64,000 bases of DNA from Leptospira ryugenii. GTDB taxonomy: Bacteria; Spirochaetota; Leptospiria; Leptospirales; Leptospiraceae. The notes under the pieces were generated by a model. That model had not been told where the DNA came from. It did not search any database and worked only from the letters and a program-made list of their open reading frames with translations. Location: positions 213,984-277,983 of the forward strand of contig NZ_BFBB01000009.1 of NCBI RefSeq assembly GCF_003114855.1. The letters run 5' to 3'. Position numbers and translations under genes: made by a program. Each line of letters opens with the position of its first letter. Within the stretch, counting starts at the first letter, position 1. This document shows, piece after piece, positions 17,919-27,229 of this stretch.

Positions 17919-19448
17919 TTAGATAGATTGGATCAAGGAAATGAAAAATTTAAACTTTTTTTCCGCTATCTTTTGGTTCAGTAATTCAATCGCATCTGAT
18001 CTTTCTGGAAGGTTACGTAACAGTTCTTTTAATCGAGTGAAATCTTGGAAACGAATGGATTTTAAGATTTCCTTCTGAATGTTCTCTTCGGTTTCCTTCA
18101 GAAATGTTTGTACGAGAAGTATCTCTTCTTGAAGGGATTCTTCATCTGTTCGTAGATGATCTGTACTGATTCTCTGGATGACAGGGCTTTTGATGATAGG
18201 ATTTGTTTCTTGGTTGGAGATTTTTAGTGGGATTTGGAATTCAAACTGGGAACCAAAAGAAACTTCGCTTTGCACAGAAATCGTACCTCCTAAAAATTCA
18301 ACTAACTGATGTGATATGGATAGTCCTAAGCCAGTTCCTTTTTGGTAAGAGGAGCTATTTTCCCCTTGGTGGAAGGCCTCAAAAATACGTTCTAACTGGT
18401 CTTTTGCGATGCCTTGGCCAGTATCTTTGACTCGAAAGACAATGACTTCAAAACTCGATTGGTCCTTTGCCTTGGAAGGGATAATATCAATATCAACTGT
18501 TACCTCCCCTCGGTTTGTAAATTTTAAGGCATTGCCAAGTAGATTGATCAATATTTGCAGGATTTTTTGTTCATCACCAATGTATATTCTATCGTAATCT
18601 ATCTTTCTTTGGACCAGAGAGAAACGGATTTTCTTTTCAACGAACTGGTAGGCAAACAACGAGAAGAGATTTTCCCAAATTTTTCCCAGAGTGAACAAAT
18701 CTGAAGATTCTGTCATTTTACCTGCCTCAATTTTGGAGAGGTCCAAAAGATCATTGATCAGACTGAGAAGGTGTAGACCATTTTTGTACATAGATTCCAC
18801 ATATCCGCGCAAATGGTTAGGAAGACCTGGGTCTTTTTCTAGAATTTGAGAGAAACCAATCACTGCATGTAAAGGTGTTCGAAGTTCATGGGTAATCTTA
18901 GAAAAGAAAATAGATTTTGATTGGTTTGCGTTCTTTGCCTGTTTTGCGGCAGTCTTAAGTTTTTCTTCGGCTAAAATTCTATTTGTGATATCATTACCAA
19001 TGGATAAAATCTCTATCGGGTTACCATTTTTGTCTCTAAAGACTCGATTTGACCAAGTAATAGTTTTTTTTGTACCATCTTTGAGGTACACTTCGTATTC
19101 TTGTCGCACGAATTGATCTGGTAAATTGAGAATATTCAGCAAAAAGAGTTTTAGTCTTTCTGCTCTTTCTTCTGGTACCAAAAATAAGAATTTTAAGATA
19201 TGTTTACCTATTGCATCCTTTGACGGTATAGAAAAAAAATCCTCAGCATATGGATTGATGGAGATAACGGAAAAATCAGGCTTCCATCTGATGATAATAG
19301 AGTTTGCAGTTTCATAAATATCTTGGTCGATTTTTTTGGAAAAGACGGAAGAGGATTTCTGAAGGAAAAAGAATAAAATGGATATAGACACACCAAAAAC
19401 AAAAGATACCAAAAGCAAAAGAAAAATAATGGACCAGGTAATCGGCAT
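17919..19448 (-). CDS. Membrane PAS sensor histidine kinase
   Basis: This 509-residue kinase has one N-terminal membrane helix (about 5-28), a PAS domain (about 45-155), a HisKA domain with the phospho-acceptor His187 in KITHELRTP, and an HATPase domain with the N-box NALKFTN, DTGQGI and KGTGLGLSIS motifs. About 90 further residues follow the ATPase domain; they are helical and of unknown role and carry no clear receiver or HPt motif. Its ATG overlaps the stop of the upstream REC-PP2C gene by one base (TAATG), so the two proteins are made together and probably work together. Confidence 0.92.
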   Translation of the reverse strand: MPITWSIIFLLLLVSFVFGVSISILFFFLQKSSSVFSKKIDQDIYETANSIIIRWKPDFSVISINPYAEDFFSIPSKDAIGKHILKFLFLVPEERAERLKLFLLNILNLPDQFVRQEYEVYLKDGTKKTITWSNRVFRDKNGNPIEILSIGNDITNRILAEEKLKTAAKQAKNANQSKSIFFSKITHELRTPLHAVIGFSQILEKDPGLPNHLRGYVESMYKNGLHLLSLINDLLDLSKIEAGKMTESSDLFTLGKIWENLFSLFAYQFVEKKIRFSLVQRKIDYDRIYIGDEQKILQILINLLGNALKFTNRGEVTVDIDIIPSKAKDQSSFEVIVFRVKDTGQGIAKDQLERIFEAFHQGENSSSYQKGTGLGLSISHQLVEFLGGTISVQSEVSFGSQFEFQIPLKISNQETNPIIKSPVIQRISTDHLRTDEESLQEEILLVQTFLKETEENIQKEILKSIRFQDFTRLKELLRNLPERSDAIELLNQKIAEKKFKFFISLIQSI

Positions 19449-20581
19449 TAGTTGATCTCCAGAAGAAGCATAGTCATATCATCTGCGATCATACCATTTG
19501 CATATTCTAGAACTTCGGATTGTACATTTTTTAGAAAGGATTCACCTCCAAGTTCCAAATATTTTTTTACTATGCCTTCAAATGCGGATTCACCCATATA
19601 ATGGTCTTCTTTGTTCGGAACTTCAAACATGCCGTCACTGAACAAAAATAGCTTATCCCCACTTTCAAGGATCATTTCTTCATTTTCAATTTGCAATTGA
19701 GGGAACATCATCAAACAAAATCCTTTTGTTCCAAGCTTAAGGATTTGGTCTCTGCGGATTAAAAAAATCGGATGGTGGCCCGCCATTGAGTAAGATATCA
19801 ATTTGTTTTCTGGATTGTACCTCAAATAGACTCCACTAATGAAATGACTGGAAATCATAGGTCCAAGTGTATTGTGTATCCAAGTCATACATTCACTCGG
19901 ACTCATGAAAGATTTATTCATCGTCTTGAAAGTTATGATGGCCATGAGCGATACCATAGCCGCCGCAATTCCATGGCCCGTGACATCACCAAAAAGAATA
20001 TCCAGATCACCGTTTACTAACAAGTCATATGTGATCAGGTCACCTCCAATCTTATCCATAGGAGTATAGGAGGAATAGATTTGATAGGCAGGTGAAGGTG
20101 GGAAGTGGTAACTGACCAAGTTTTGTTGGTTTGCTTTTGCCAGGTCTAGGTCATTGTTGATCGCTTGGATCAACCTATTCTTTTCTTTTTCTAGGTCTCG
20201 GATCCTCAGTTGGTTGCGGATTCGTGCAAGTACTTCTTCTTCTTGGAATGGCTTGGAAATATAATCGACTGCACCTGCATTCAATCCTCTTACTATATCC
20301 GATGTTTCGTTTAAGGCTGAAAGAAAGATGATCGGTGTATCCTTCTTTTGGTTATGATTTAAGATTTGTTTGGCTGCCTCTAGGCCACTTATCCCTGGCA
20401 AAAGAATGTCTAAGAGGATCAGATCAAAATCCAATGCCTCTAAAAGCTCAAGGGCATATTCGCCGTCATAAGCGACAGCAATTTCATATCCTGCAGATAG
20501 AAGAATGTGTGTGATGATTTCAATATTGGTTTCATTGTCATCTACCACTAAGATTTTTGCAGAAATAGTACCCACTCGCAT
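19448..20581 (-). CDS. Response regulator with PP2C (SpoIIE-type) phosphatase output
   Basis: A receiver domain (about 8-125) has the acidic pair DD at 14-15, phospho-acceptor Asp58 in LILLDILLPG, and the Lys of ISKPF. It is followed by a helical linker and a PP2C domain (about 185-377) with MDKIGGDL, GDVTGHG, MAGHHP, FSDGMFE and the final ADDMTM. This RssB/RsbU-like layout lets a histidine kinase control a serine phosphatase, typically to free a sigma factor through an anti-anti-sigma partner. The ATG at 20579-20581 was chosen because the longer frame (22 more residues) overlaps the divergent dinB start. The kinase gene follows with a one-base overlap. Confidence 0.9.
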   Translation of the reverse strand: MRVGTISAKILVVDDNETNIEIITHILLSAGYEIAVAYDGEYALELLEALDFDLILLDILLPGISGLEAAKQILNHNQKKDTPIIFLSALNETSDIVRGLNAGAVDYISKPFQEEEVLARIRNQLRIRDLEKEKNRLIQAINNDLDLAKANQQNLVSYHFPPSPAYQIYSSYTPMDKIGGDLITYDLLVNGDLDILFGDVTGHGIAAAMVSLMAIITFKTMNKSFMSPSECMTWIHNTLGPMISSHFISGVYLRYNPENKLISYSMAGHHPIFLIRRDQILKLGTKGFCLMMFPQLQIENEEMILESGDKLFLFSDGMFEVPNKEDHYMGESAFEGIVKKYLELGGESFLKNVQSEVLEYANGMIADDMTMLLLEIN

Positions 20582-20637
20582 AAAACTTATCTTGGCGGAT
20601 TGCTTTGGCAACTTAAAATTGGAAAGAGAATCCACAG

Positions 20638-21729
20638 ATGACTTCAAGCCGTAAAATCATACATATTGATATGGATGCTTTTTACGCATCAGTAGAACAA
20701 AGGGATAGACCTGAATGGAAAGGAAAACCAGTCGTTGTAGGTGGATCTCCACATAGCAGAGGAGTTGTTTGTGCTGCGAGCTATGAAGCAAGGACCTTTG
20801 GCATACGATCGGCTATGCCTTGTTACCGAGCCTACCAATTATGCCCAACCGCAATTTTTACCGCGCCACGTTTCGATGTTTATAAACAAATCTCAAAAGA
20901 GATTAGGGAAATATTCTTTGAATATACAGATTTGGTGGAGCCTCTATCTTTAGATGAAGCCTATCTAGATGTCACCACCAACAAACGCCACATTCCTCAT
21001 GCTAGTACCATAGCAAAAGAAATCCGAAGGAAGGTGTTCGAAAAAACTTCACTCACTTGTTCAGCCGGAGTGGCTTCTACAAAATTTCTGGCAAAGATGG
21101 CCTCAGAAAAAAATAAACCGAACGGCCTCTGTGTGATTCTACCAGAAGAAACAGAATCCTTTCTCTCTGATCTGAGTTTATCACAATTTCATGGGATAGG
21201 GCAGAAGACGGCTTTGCGACTCAAAGAATTGGGTTATGAGCGAGGAAGAGATCTTTTGAATGTGAAGGAAGAAGAACTCATTAAATTATTCGGAAAAATG
21301 GGAAAATCTTTTTTTCAAATGATGCGAGGGATTGATGACAGACCCGTTGTTCCTTACCGTGAGGCAAAATCAATCGGTGTTGAGACTACTTTTTTACGAG
21401 ACAGTTCTGATCTGCCATTTCTTTTATCTCAATTGAATGCACTTTCGGAAGAGCTGGCTTTGCGCATGGAAAAAAAGCAAAGGCAAGGGAAAACAATTAC
21501 TATCAAAGTCAAATATTCTGATTTTATGGTCCGTTCCAAAAGCCAAAGTTTCTCAAACTTTTTGTACTTGGCACATGACCTCTTTGAACAATCCTCTATT
21601 TTATTTACAAATCTTTGGAATGAGGACTCGGAACATTTACAAAAAATCAGATTACTGGGGATTTCCATTTCCAATTTAAACTCTAAGCCCAAAAACGAGG
21701 ATGGGCAGTTAGAATTATTTTCTGTATGA
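20638..21729 (+). CDS. dinB: DNA polymerase IV (Y-family translesion polymerase)
   Basis: The 363-residue protein shows HIDMDAFYASVEQRD near the N-terminus (first metal ligands, steric-gate aromatic pair FY), SLDEAYLDVT near residue 100 (second catalytic acidic pair), and the helix-hairpin-helix HGIGQKTALRLKELG near 180. The C-terminus ends QLELFSV, a good beta-clamp-binding peptide (QLxLF), which supports a working Pol IV. No LexA-like box was recognised upstream. Confidence 0.95.
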   Translation: MTSSRKIIHIDMDAFYASVEQRDRPEWKGKPVVVGGSPHSRGVVCAASYEARTFGIRSAMPCYRAYQLCPTAIFTAPRFDVYKQISKEIREIFFEYTDLVEPLSLDEAYLDVTTNKRHIPHASTIAKEIRRKVFEKTSLTCSAGVASTKFLAKMASEKNKPNGLCVILPEETESFLSDLSLSQFHGIGQKTALRLKELGYERGRDLLNVKEEELIKLFGKMGKSFFQMMRGIDDRPVVPYREAKSIGVETTFLRDSSDLPFLLSQLNALSEELALRMEKKQRQGKTITIKVKYSDFMVRSKSQSFSNFLYLAHDLFEQSSILFTNLWNEDSEHLQKIRLLGISISNLNSKPKNEDGQLELFSV

Positions 21730-21739
21730 AGGATTCATT

Positions 21740-22438
21740 ATGTTAGAAGAAGAACCATTAGAAACCTTAGGTCCTCTAGAGGTCATCCGTGTGCAAGGTG
21801 ACCCAGATGCCCCCACTATCGTTATCTTCCACGGATATGGAGCCAGTGCTTATGATCTGTATCCGATCCATGAAGTCTTAACAACAGAGCAGAATTTCAA
21901 TTGGGTTTTTGCAAACGGGCATCTCAAAGTACCCATTATGCCGGGTTATAATGGAAGAGCTTGGTTTCCTATCGATATGGCTGCCTTAGAAGAAGCTATG
22001 CGCACAAAAAATTTTCGTAATTTTGCGGATAGAGACCCAGAAGGTATGTCAGTGGCAAGAGATGCTGCTCTACTCATGTTGCATACATTAGGCGTTCCGT
22101 TTGACCAAATTATTTTAGGTGGCTTTTCTCAAGGTGCCATGTTAGCAACGGACCTCAGTCTACGTTCTGAGACTAGTCCCAAAGGACTGATGGTGCTTTC
22201 AGGAGCCCTGGTAAATGAATCCCTTTGGAAGACACTGGCACCCAAAAAACAAAATCTAAGGTTTTTGCAATCTCATGGAGAGTATGACCAAGTCCTTGGT
22301 TATGCGAGCGCAAAACAATTGGAGAGACTCTTCAGAGAAAGTGGACTACTAGGAGAGTTCGTAGGATTTCCTGGTGGCCACGAAATCCCGCAAGTTGTCA
22401 TCCAAGCCATGAGTCGGTATCTCAATAGTCTTTCTTGA
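21740..22438 (+). CDS. Phospholipase/carboxylesterase (alpha/beta hydrolase)
   Basis: This 232-residue soluble hydrolase has the strand-loop FHGYGASAYDLYP near residue 31, which makes the oxyanion hole, and the nucleophile motif GGFSQGAML near residue 132 typical of the carboxylesterase/lysophospholipase (YpfH, EstB) family. The acid lies in SHGEYDQVLGY and the histidine in GGHEIP near the C-terminus. It has no signal peptide. It starts 10 bp after dinB on the same strand. The substrate is probably a short acyl ester or acyl-protein; this is inferred. Confidence 0.85.
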   Translation: MLEEEPLETLGPLEVIRVQGDPDAPTIVIFHGYGASAYDLYPIHEVLTTEQNFNWVFANGHLKVPIMPGYNGRAWFPIDMAALEEAMRTKNFRNFADRDPEGMSVARDAALLMLHTLGVPFDQIILGGFSQGAMLATDLSLRSETSPKGLMVLSGALVNESLWKTLAPKKQNLRFLQSHGEYDQVLGYASAKQLERLFRESGLLGEFVGFPGGHEIPQVVIQAMSRYLNSLS

Positions 22439-23050
22439 TCATTCGAAAGTATCGTGCTTTCCTAAAAAGATCAGACGGTACCTAGGCCAAAAAGTCAATA
22501 GGATGTACATTTCTATGCAACTACTTAGGATGAGGATGGGCAGAATCACATACCCGAAACCTACCAAGTAAGGATCTAAAAAATCAATCTCGGTAGAAGA
22601 GTAGCATAACAAGTAGTATGCTAATATGACAAAGTTAAGTGCTGTCCCTAATTTGGGGATGAACTTCGGTTTTACCTGAAAGCTAATTTTCTTCCATAAA
22701 ACTAAGACGGGTACGACGGAAAGTTGCGATAGATCCCGTAGGCAGATGAGGATTACATAGTAGAAAGGTACAAGCCCTTTCCCAGTCAAATATAGAAAAA
22801 ATCCAAGAACTACAAGTTTATCGGCAATGGGATCTAAAATAGAACCAAAGGTAGATATCAGATTCCACTTACGTGCAATCCAACCATCCAATGCGTCTGT
22901 CAAAAGAATAAAGAAGAGTAGGGGAAAAGCAAAAGACCAGCTCCGTGCCTCAAAAAAATACAAAGTGAGTGGAATGAACAAAATCCTCAGCAGAGTCAAT
23001 AGATTTGGGGGAGAAAAGATTGTTTGCAAAATCACGGAGTATGTGGTCAT
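22439..23050 (-). CDS. CDP-alcohol phosphatidyltransferase (PgsA-like)
   Basis: The 203-residue membrane protein carries the full family signature D-x2-DG-x2-AR-x8-G-x3-D-x3-D (from DALDGWIAR to LDPIADK) at about residues 51-73, where the aspartates bind metal and CDP-diacylglycerol. The NLLTLLRI start is typical of phosphatidylglycerophosphate synthase, and five to six membrane segments are visible. A PgsA role is likely but a related phospholipid head-group transferase cannot be excluded. It is divergent from the DUF547 gene, with starts only 10 bp apart, and its stop abuts the esterase stop. Confidence 0.85.
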   Translation of the reverse strand: MTTYSVILQTIFSPPNLLTLLRILFIPLTLYFFEARSWSFAFPLLFFILLTDALDGWIARKWNLISTFGSILDPIADKLVVLGFFLYLTGKGLVPFYYVILICLRDLSQLSVVPVLVLWKKISFQVKPKFIPKLGTALNFVILAYYLLCYSSTEIDFLDPYLVGFGYVILPILILSSCIEMYILLTFWPRYRLIFLGKHDTFE

Positions 23051-23060
23051 ATGAATCTCA

Positions 23061-23822
23061 ATGAGAGTTCTATTCTTCGTATTTGTCTATCTACTTTGTA
23101 TCCAAACCGCTCAAGCAAAGGATTTTGACCAGAGCCACAAAATCTGGGATACTCTTCTCAAAAAGTATGTTACATCGGAAGGTTTGGTTGCTTACAAAGA
23201 ATTCCAGAAAGACAATGTACTTTTGGAACAATATCTGGGTTCATTGTCTCAGGTAAGTGAAGAAGAGTACAAATCGTTCACCAAATCTGAAAAATTGGCT
23301 TTTTTGATCAATGCATACAATGCTTTTACCATAAGACTCATTTTAGACCACTACCCTGTAAAGAGTATCTCGGATATCGGTGGCCCTCTCCCTTTGCTTA
23401 ACTTAGCGAGAGGAGCACCATGGAAAAAAAATTTTTTTAGTTTGTTGGGTGAAACTAGGAATTTGGATTGGATAGAACACCAAAAGTTAAGAAAAGATTT
23501 TTCTGAGCCAAGAATTCACTTTGCAATCGTCTGTGCCTCGCTAGGTTGCCCCCTTTTAAAAGGGGAGGCATATACTGGCAAACAGATGGAAATACAATTA
23601 AAAACAGCAAAACTTTCTTTTCTGCGTGATCCAAAAAAAAATTCTTATGACAGTAAGAAAAATATTCTCTACCTTAGCAAAATTTTCGACTGGTTTAAAG
23701 AAGATTTCACAAAACAATCAACCCTCATTGAGTTTATCCAAGAAGGTTTTGAGGAAAAGATCAAAATTGATGCCTTGGTCGAATTCAATGAATATAGCTG
23801 GAAACTGAACGAGAAAAAATAA
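23061..23822 (+). CDS. Exported DUF547-domain protein
   Basis: This 253-residue protein has a Sec signal peptide (cleavage likely after TAQA, residue 19) and a DUF547 domain marked by LAFLINAYNAFTIRLIL near 90, GAPWKKNFF, IEHQKLR and HFAIVCASLGCPLL near 155-170. The conserved cysteine and histidine pattern recalls a transglutaminase/papain-like fold, but no activity is established for this family. It probably sits in the periplasm. Confidence 0.8.
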   Translation: MRVLFFVFVYLLCIQTAQAKDFDQSHKIWDTLLKKYVTSEGLVAYKEFQKDNVLLEQYLGSLSQVSEEEYKSFTKSEKLAFLINAYNAFTIRLILDHYPVKSISDIGGPLPLLNLARGAPWKKNFFSLLGETRNLDWIEHQKLRKDFSEPRIHFAIVCASLGCPLLKGEAYTGKQMEIQLKTAKLSFLRDPKKNSYDSKKNILYLSKIFDWFKEDFTKQSTLIEFIQEGFEEKIKIDALVEFNEYSWKLNEKK

Positions 23823-24242
23823 TCAGTCGTTTTGGATAGTCAACTCATAAGTGATGGTGGCAGTTTTTTCTAAAGTTTTAGCTACCGAACAATACTTTTC
23901 AAGACTTAAGTTGATTGCATTCTTTGCTTGTTCTTCTGTAACCTCACCAAACATTTTGAACTTTATATGGATTTCTTTAAATAAAGAAGCCTGGCCTACC
24001 TTTTCCCTAGAAGCATCGATTTCCACTTGGTAATCCTTGAGATCTACTTTTTGTTTTCCTAAAATCATCAACACATCAATGCTTGTGCAACCAGCAAGTC
24101 CCATAATGAGAAGCTCCATCGGCCTTGTCCCTGCATTTCTCCCACCTATTTCTGGAGATGCATCCAATAGAATTGAATTTCCAGTTTCATTTGTTGCCTC
24201 GAGGACAAATGGTTTCTCTTTTCTTTCTAATCTTATCTTCAT
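23823..24242 (-). CDS. OsmC-family protein
   Basis: This 139-residue OsmC-like protein includes the Glu-Cys arrangement of the family: GGRNAGTRPMELLIMGLAGCTSIDVLMIL around residues 33-62 and YCSVAKTLEKT near 117 with the second cysteine. The paired cysteines suit a thiol peroxidase for organic hydroperoxides, although the YhfA-like branch is uncharacterised. The start codon lies 17 bp after the cyclase stop on the same strand; its end abuts the DUF547 gene with no gap. Confidence 0.88.
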   Translation of the reverse strand: MKIRLERKEKPFVLEATNETGNSILLDASPEIGGRNAGTRPMELLIMGLAGCTSIDVLMILGKQKVDLKDYQVEIDASREKVGQASLFKEIHIKFKMFGEVTEEQAKNAINLSLEKYCSVAKTLEKTATITYELTIQND

Positions 24243-24259
24243 ACTCTTACGTACCTTTT

Positions 24260-27085
24260 TTATTTATGTGTTCTTGTAAATACTCCATCCCAATTGTTTC
24301 CTGGAGGATTTTCTAAGTATTCTTTGCAACGCCCGATGAGTTGGATGCTAGCAATGTCTTTTCTATTTGCATCTATCATTGCCTTTTCTAATCTTTTGAT
24401 TGCTTCATCAAAGTATTGGTTGATGTAAGAAAAAAGTGCTTCCTCGTATTGGTGTACAAATTGTCTCTCTTGTTCGCTCTCTTCTCCCAATGGGCAAATG
24501 ATTTCATACAACACGACTGTATTTGCCTTACCCTTTACACGTACCAAATCAAGCTTTCTTGTAAAAATTCTATCGTTTACAATTTGGTAAACACTTTCGG
24601 ATGCGAGAATCTTGACTCCATAATCTTTTGCTGCAGCCTCTAGTCGAGCTGCAAGATTTACAGTATCCCCCATCATTGTATAGGCGGAGATAGCATCCGT
24701 TCCCATAAAACCTACTTTACTCAATCCTGTGTTAAGGCCAATCCGAAAGCTCATCTGATAGACTTCCGGTATGTATAGATTTTTTGCTTTCCAATGGGCT
24801 TTGAGTTCTTCCATTTTCTTCTGCATTGCCAAACTTGCGAGGACGGCTTTTGTGCAATGATCTTCTACATCTACAGGCGCATTGAAGATGCCAACGATTG
24901 CATCTCCAATGTATTTGTCCAAAACTCCATCATATTCCTTTAGAATGGCTGTCATTGCAGATAAATATTCATTCAATAAATTTGCTAGTTCATATGCTTT
25001 TAATTTTTCAGAGATAAAAGAGAAACCCGCAATATCCGAAAAAAAGGCGGTGATATTTTTTTCACTTCCGCGTTTTAAAGCAGATAGATCTTTCATTGCC
25101 TCCCCCACAACTACAGGATCGATCATGCTTCCCAAGATACCTCTCATTTTTTCGCGATCCCGCAGGCCTGAAACCATCTCATTGAGAGCAACTGTTAGGT
25201 TACCAAATTCATCATTGCCACCATGGGTAAAGATAACATTTAGGTTTCCTTTCCCGACATCTTCCGCACTTTTGATGATACGTTTGATTTTTTGTACGAC
25301 AACTCCAGAGATAAAAATTGCCAAGAGAACGGCAAATAAACAAATACTAACAGCTGTGAGAACGACTTGGTTTCTATTGCTCTTAATTGCATGAATACCA
25401 TCTGTTCGGTCTACAAGAGTTCTGATGATCCCAGAAATATTTTCTTTGAGTATGACAGGTCCTAAAGAGTTGCTGTCGCTCCCGTATAAATGTAGACTAT
25501 CGATCTTCCACATGATTTCTTCCGCTTCACTTCTTGAATGAGCAATAGAACTATCAGGAAATAATTTTTTTAATTCTGGTTTGGGTGTTTCGGACTTTGC
25601 TTCTTTGATCCAATTGCGAATGGCTTGCCATCGATATCGGATTTTATCTCTTTCTTCATCATTGGCATAGTAGGATTCATAATCGGTCTGTTCTGCCTTA
25701 AATTTGAGCGTTACCCAATCCTCTAATGTAGAATCTCGTAAACTTCTTAAAAATTCAAAGTTTTCGAGATTGGCCTCAGAAATATTGGATTCCAAGGCAA
25801 TTAGATCAAAATTCTGGTTTCGCTTTTGAATCAATTCATCATAATTCTGGTAGAGCTGATTAAAGGCTCTGTCTTGAAAAGGAGGAATAGGTGGTTTTGC
25901 TTTTTTTAGGCTTTGTATCCGATTTCGGATTTGCGGGATGAGAGTTTTGATTTTTTCCGTAATCTCTTCATCTTCCTTTCGAAGACTTGCAAATTTTGAA
26001 AGTTTGAATTTGTTTTTGATCAGATTTTCTGCTCTTTTGGTAGAAGCAGGATTTCGAAACAAGGGTGCATGTAAGGCTTGTATCTCTCTAGACTTCCATT
26101 CGAATCCTATACTCGCATCCTCTTCCCACTCGCCGAGTGATTTCAATATCTTTCGCGAAGAAGTCTCTAGGTGTTTGTCAAGTTTTGGATCATGTTTCCA
26201 GAGGGAAAGTTGTGCTTCTGGATCAAGGATCCTTGTATCAAAGGAAACCTCCCAAACGGAATCCGAACTACCTTTCAAAAGGGGAAAGATTTGGATCCTA
26301 AATAGTCTTGTATCTAAACCAAGTTCTTCTAGTTTTCTTTTTTTATTGGCGGCAAAAATTTGAGAGATTTTTAAATCTAATTTTGATTTGGCGAACCTGG
26401 CTTGTTTTTGGAATTGTCGAGCAGTTTCGTCCAATTTCAAAATTTGTGTTGGATTGAGTTTGTCTTTGGTTTGGTCTTTTTTTTGCAGTGTTTGGATACT
26501 GGCAGATTCGGATGAAACATACTGCTTTGCTAAATTCTGGAGTTCTAACCATTGGCTTTCAGCTAAGGGGTGTTTGCCTGCTTTGTTGATTTGCTCTCTG
26601 GTTTTTTGTTCCAAATAACGCACCTCACCTTCAGTGAGATATGAAGAAAAAAATGTTTCTTCTTGTTTGGTAACCTTTTCTTTTCCTAAGACACCGAACA
26701 ATTTGGTCTTAAATCCAAACAAAGATACAGTCTTTTCTTCAATCACCTCACTTTTTGTTCGGTATTTTTTTAGTTCTTCTCTTTGTTTGTTGATGCGATT
26801 TCTGAATTCTTCAATGCGAATCAAGTTTTGGGAAATCCCTTCTATTTCCAATACCAAACCAGCGATAAAATTTCGGGAGATACTTGCCTGTTTTTCATAA
26901 CTTTCGGTTAGGATTTCTGTTTGTTGGCGAACAGTTAAAAAGGAGAGTAAAATAATGGTTAGGGCAATCAATGAGCCAGTAAACCAAGCTAATTTTGCTC
27001 GGATTCCACTGCTTAGAATATTCCAAATCTGTTGGGAAATTCGGACACATTTTTTGATCGATTCCAGAAGAGTGGAGATTGTCAT
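24260..27085 (-). CDS. Large membrane class III adenylate/guanylate cyclase with HAMP domain
   Basis: The 941-residue protein has an N-terminal membrane helix near 33-52 and an unusually long, charged, helical extracytoplasmic region (about 55-565). A second membrane helix follows near 571-592, then a HAMP domain, then a class III cyclase domain (about 665-835). Metal aspartates are visible in FFSDIAGFS and DKYIGDAIVGIF, and the transition-state Asn/Arg pair in GDTVNLAARLE. The Lys of LDKYIGD and the Asp of TMMGD are the residues that select adenine, so the product is probably cAMP. About 100 helical residues follow the catalytic domain. The signal sensed is unknown. Confidence 0.9.
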   Translation of the reverse strand: MTISTLLESIKKCVRISQQIWNILSSGIRAKLAWFTGSLIALTIILLSFLTVRQQTEILTESYEKQASISRNFIAGLVLEIEGISQNLIRIEEFRNRINKQREELKKYRTKSEVIEEKTVSLFGFKTKLFGVLGKEKVTKQEETFFSSYLTEGEVRYLEQKTREQINKAGKHPLAESQWLELQNLAKQYVSSESASIQTLQKKDQTKDKLNPTQILKLDETARQFQKQARFAKSKLDLKISQIFAANKKRKLEELGLDTRLFRIQIFPLLKGSSDSVWEVSFDTRILDPEAQLSLWKHDPKLDKHLETSSRKILKSLGEWEEDASIGFEWKSREIQALHAPLFRNPASTKRAENLIKNKFKLSKFASLRKEDEEITEKIKTLIPQIRNRIQSLKKAKPPIPPFQDRAFNQLYQNYDELIQKRNQNFDLIALESNISEANLENFEFLRSLRDSTLEDWVTLKFKAEQTDYESYYANDEERDKIRYRWQAIRNWIKEAKSETPKPELKKLFPDSSIAHSRSEAEEIMWKIDSLHLYGSDSNSLGPVILKENISGIIRTLVDRTDGIHAIKSNRNQVVLTAVSICLFAVLLAIFISGVVVQKIKRIIKSAEDVGKGNLNVIFTHGGNDEFGNLTVALNEMVSGLRDREKMRGILGSMIDPVVVGEAMKDLSALKRGSEKNITAFFSDIAGFSFISEKLKAYELANLLNEYLSAMTAILKEYDGVLDKYIGDAIVGIFNAPVDVEDHCTKAVLASLAMQKKMEELKAHWKAKNLYIPEVYQMSFRIGLNTGLSKVGFMGTDAISAYTMMGDTVNLAARLEAAAKDYGVKILASESVYQIVNDRIFTRKLDLVRVKGKANTVVLYEIICPLGEESEQERQFVHQYEEALFSYINQYFDEAIKRLEKAMIDANRKDIASIQLIGRCKEYLENPPGNNWDGVFTRTHK

Positions 27086-27173
27086 CGGAGATTTTTTTTG
27101 ATTTGAATAGAATCCAGCTTTTGCGTAAAGTCTTTCCTATCTATTTTTTAAATCTTTGTCAGTCTAGAACTGC

Positions 27174-27202
27174 TTGTCTTAGATGCTTTCTAATCCGATA
27201 AA
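27174..27202 (+). promoter_or_regulatory. Possible sigma70-type promoter for sthA
   Basis: TTGTCT (27174-27179) and GATAAA (27197-27202) are 17 bases apart and lie 28 bases before the sthA ATG. The match is moderate and rests on sequence alone. Confidence 0.35.
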
Positions 27203-27229
27203 GACCAGGGAAAGAGTATTTATCACTAT

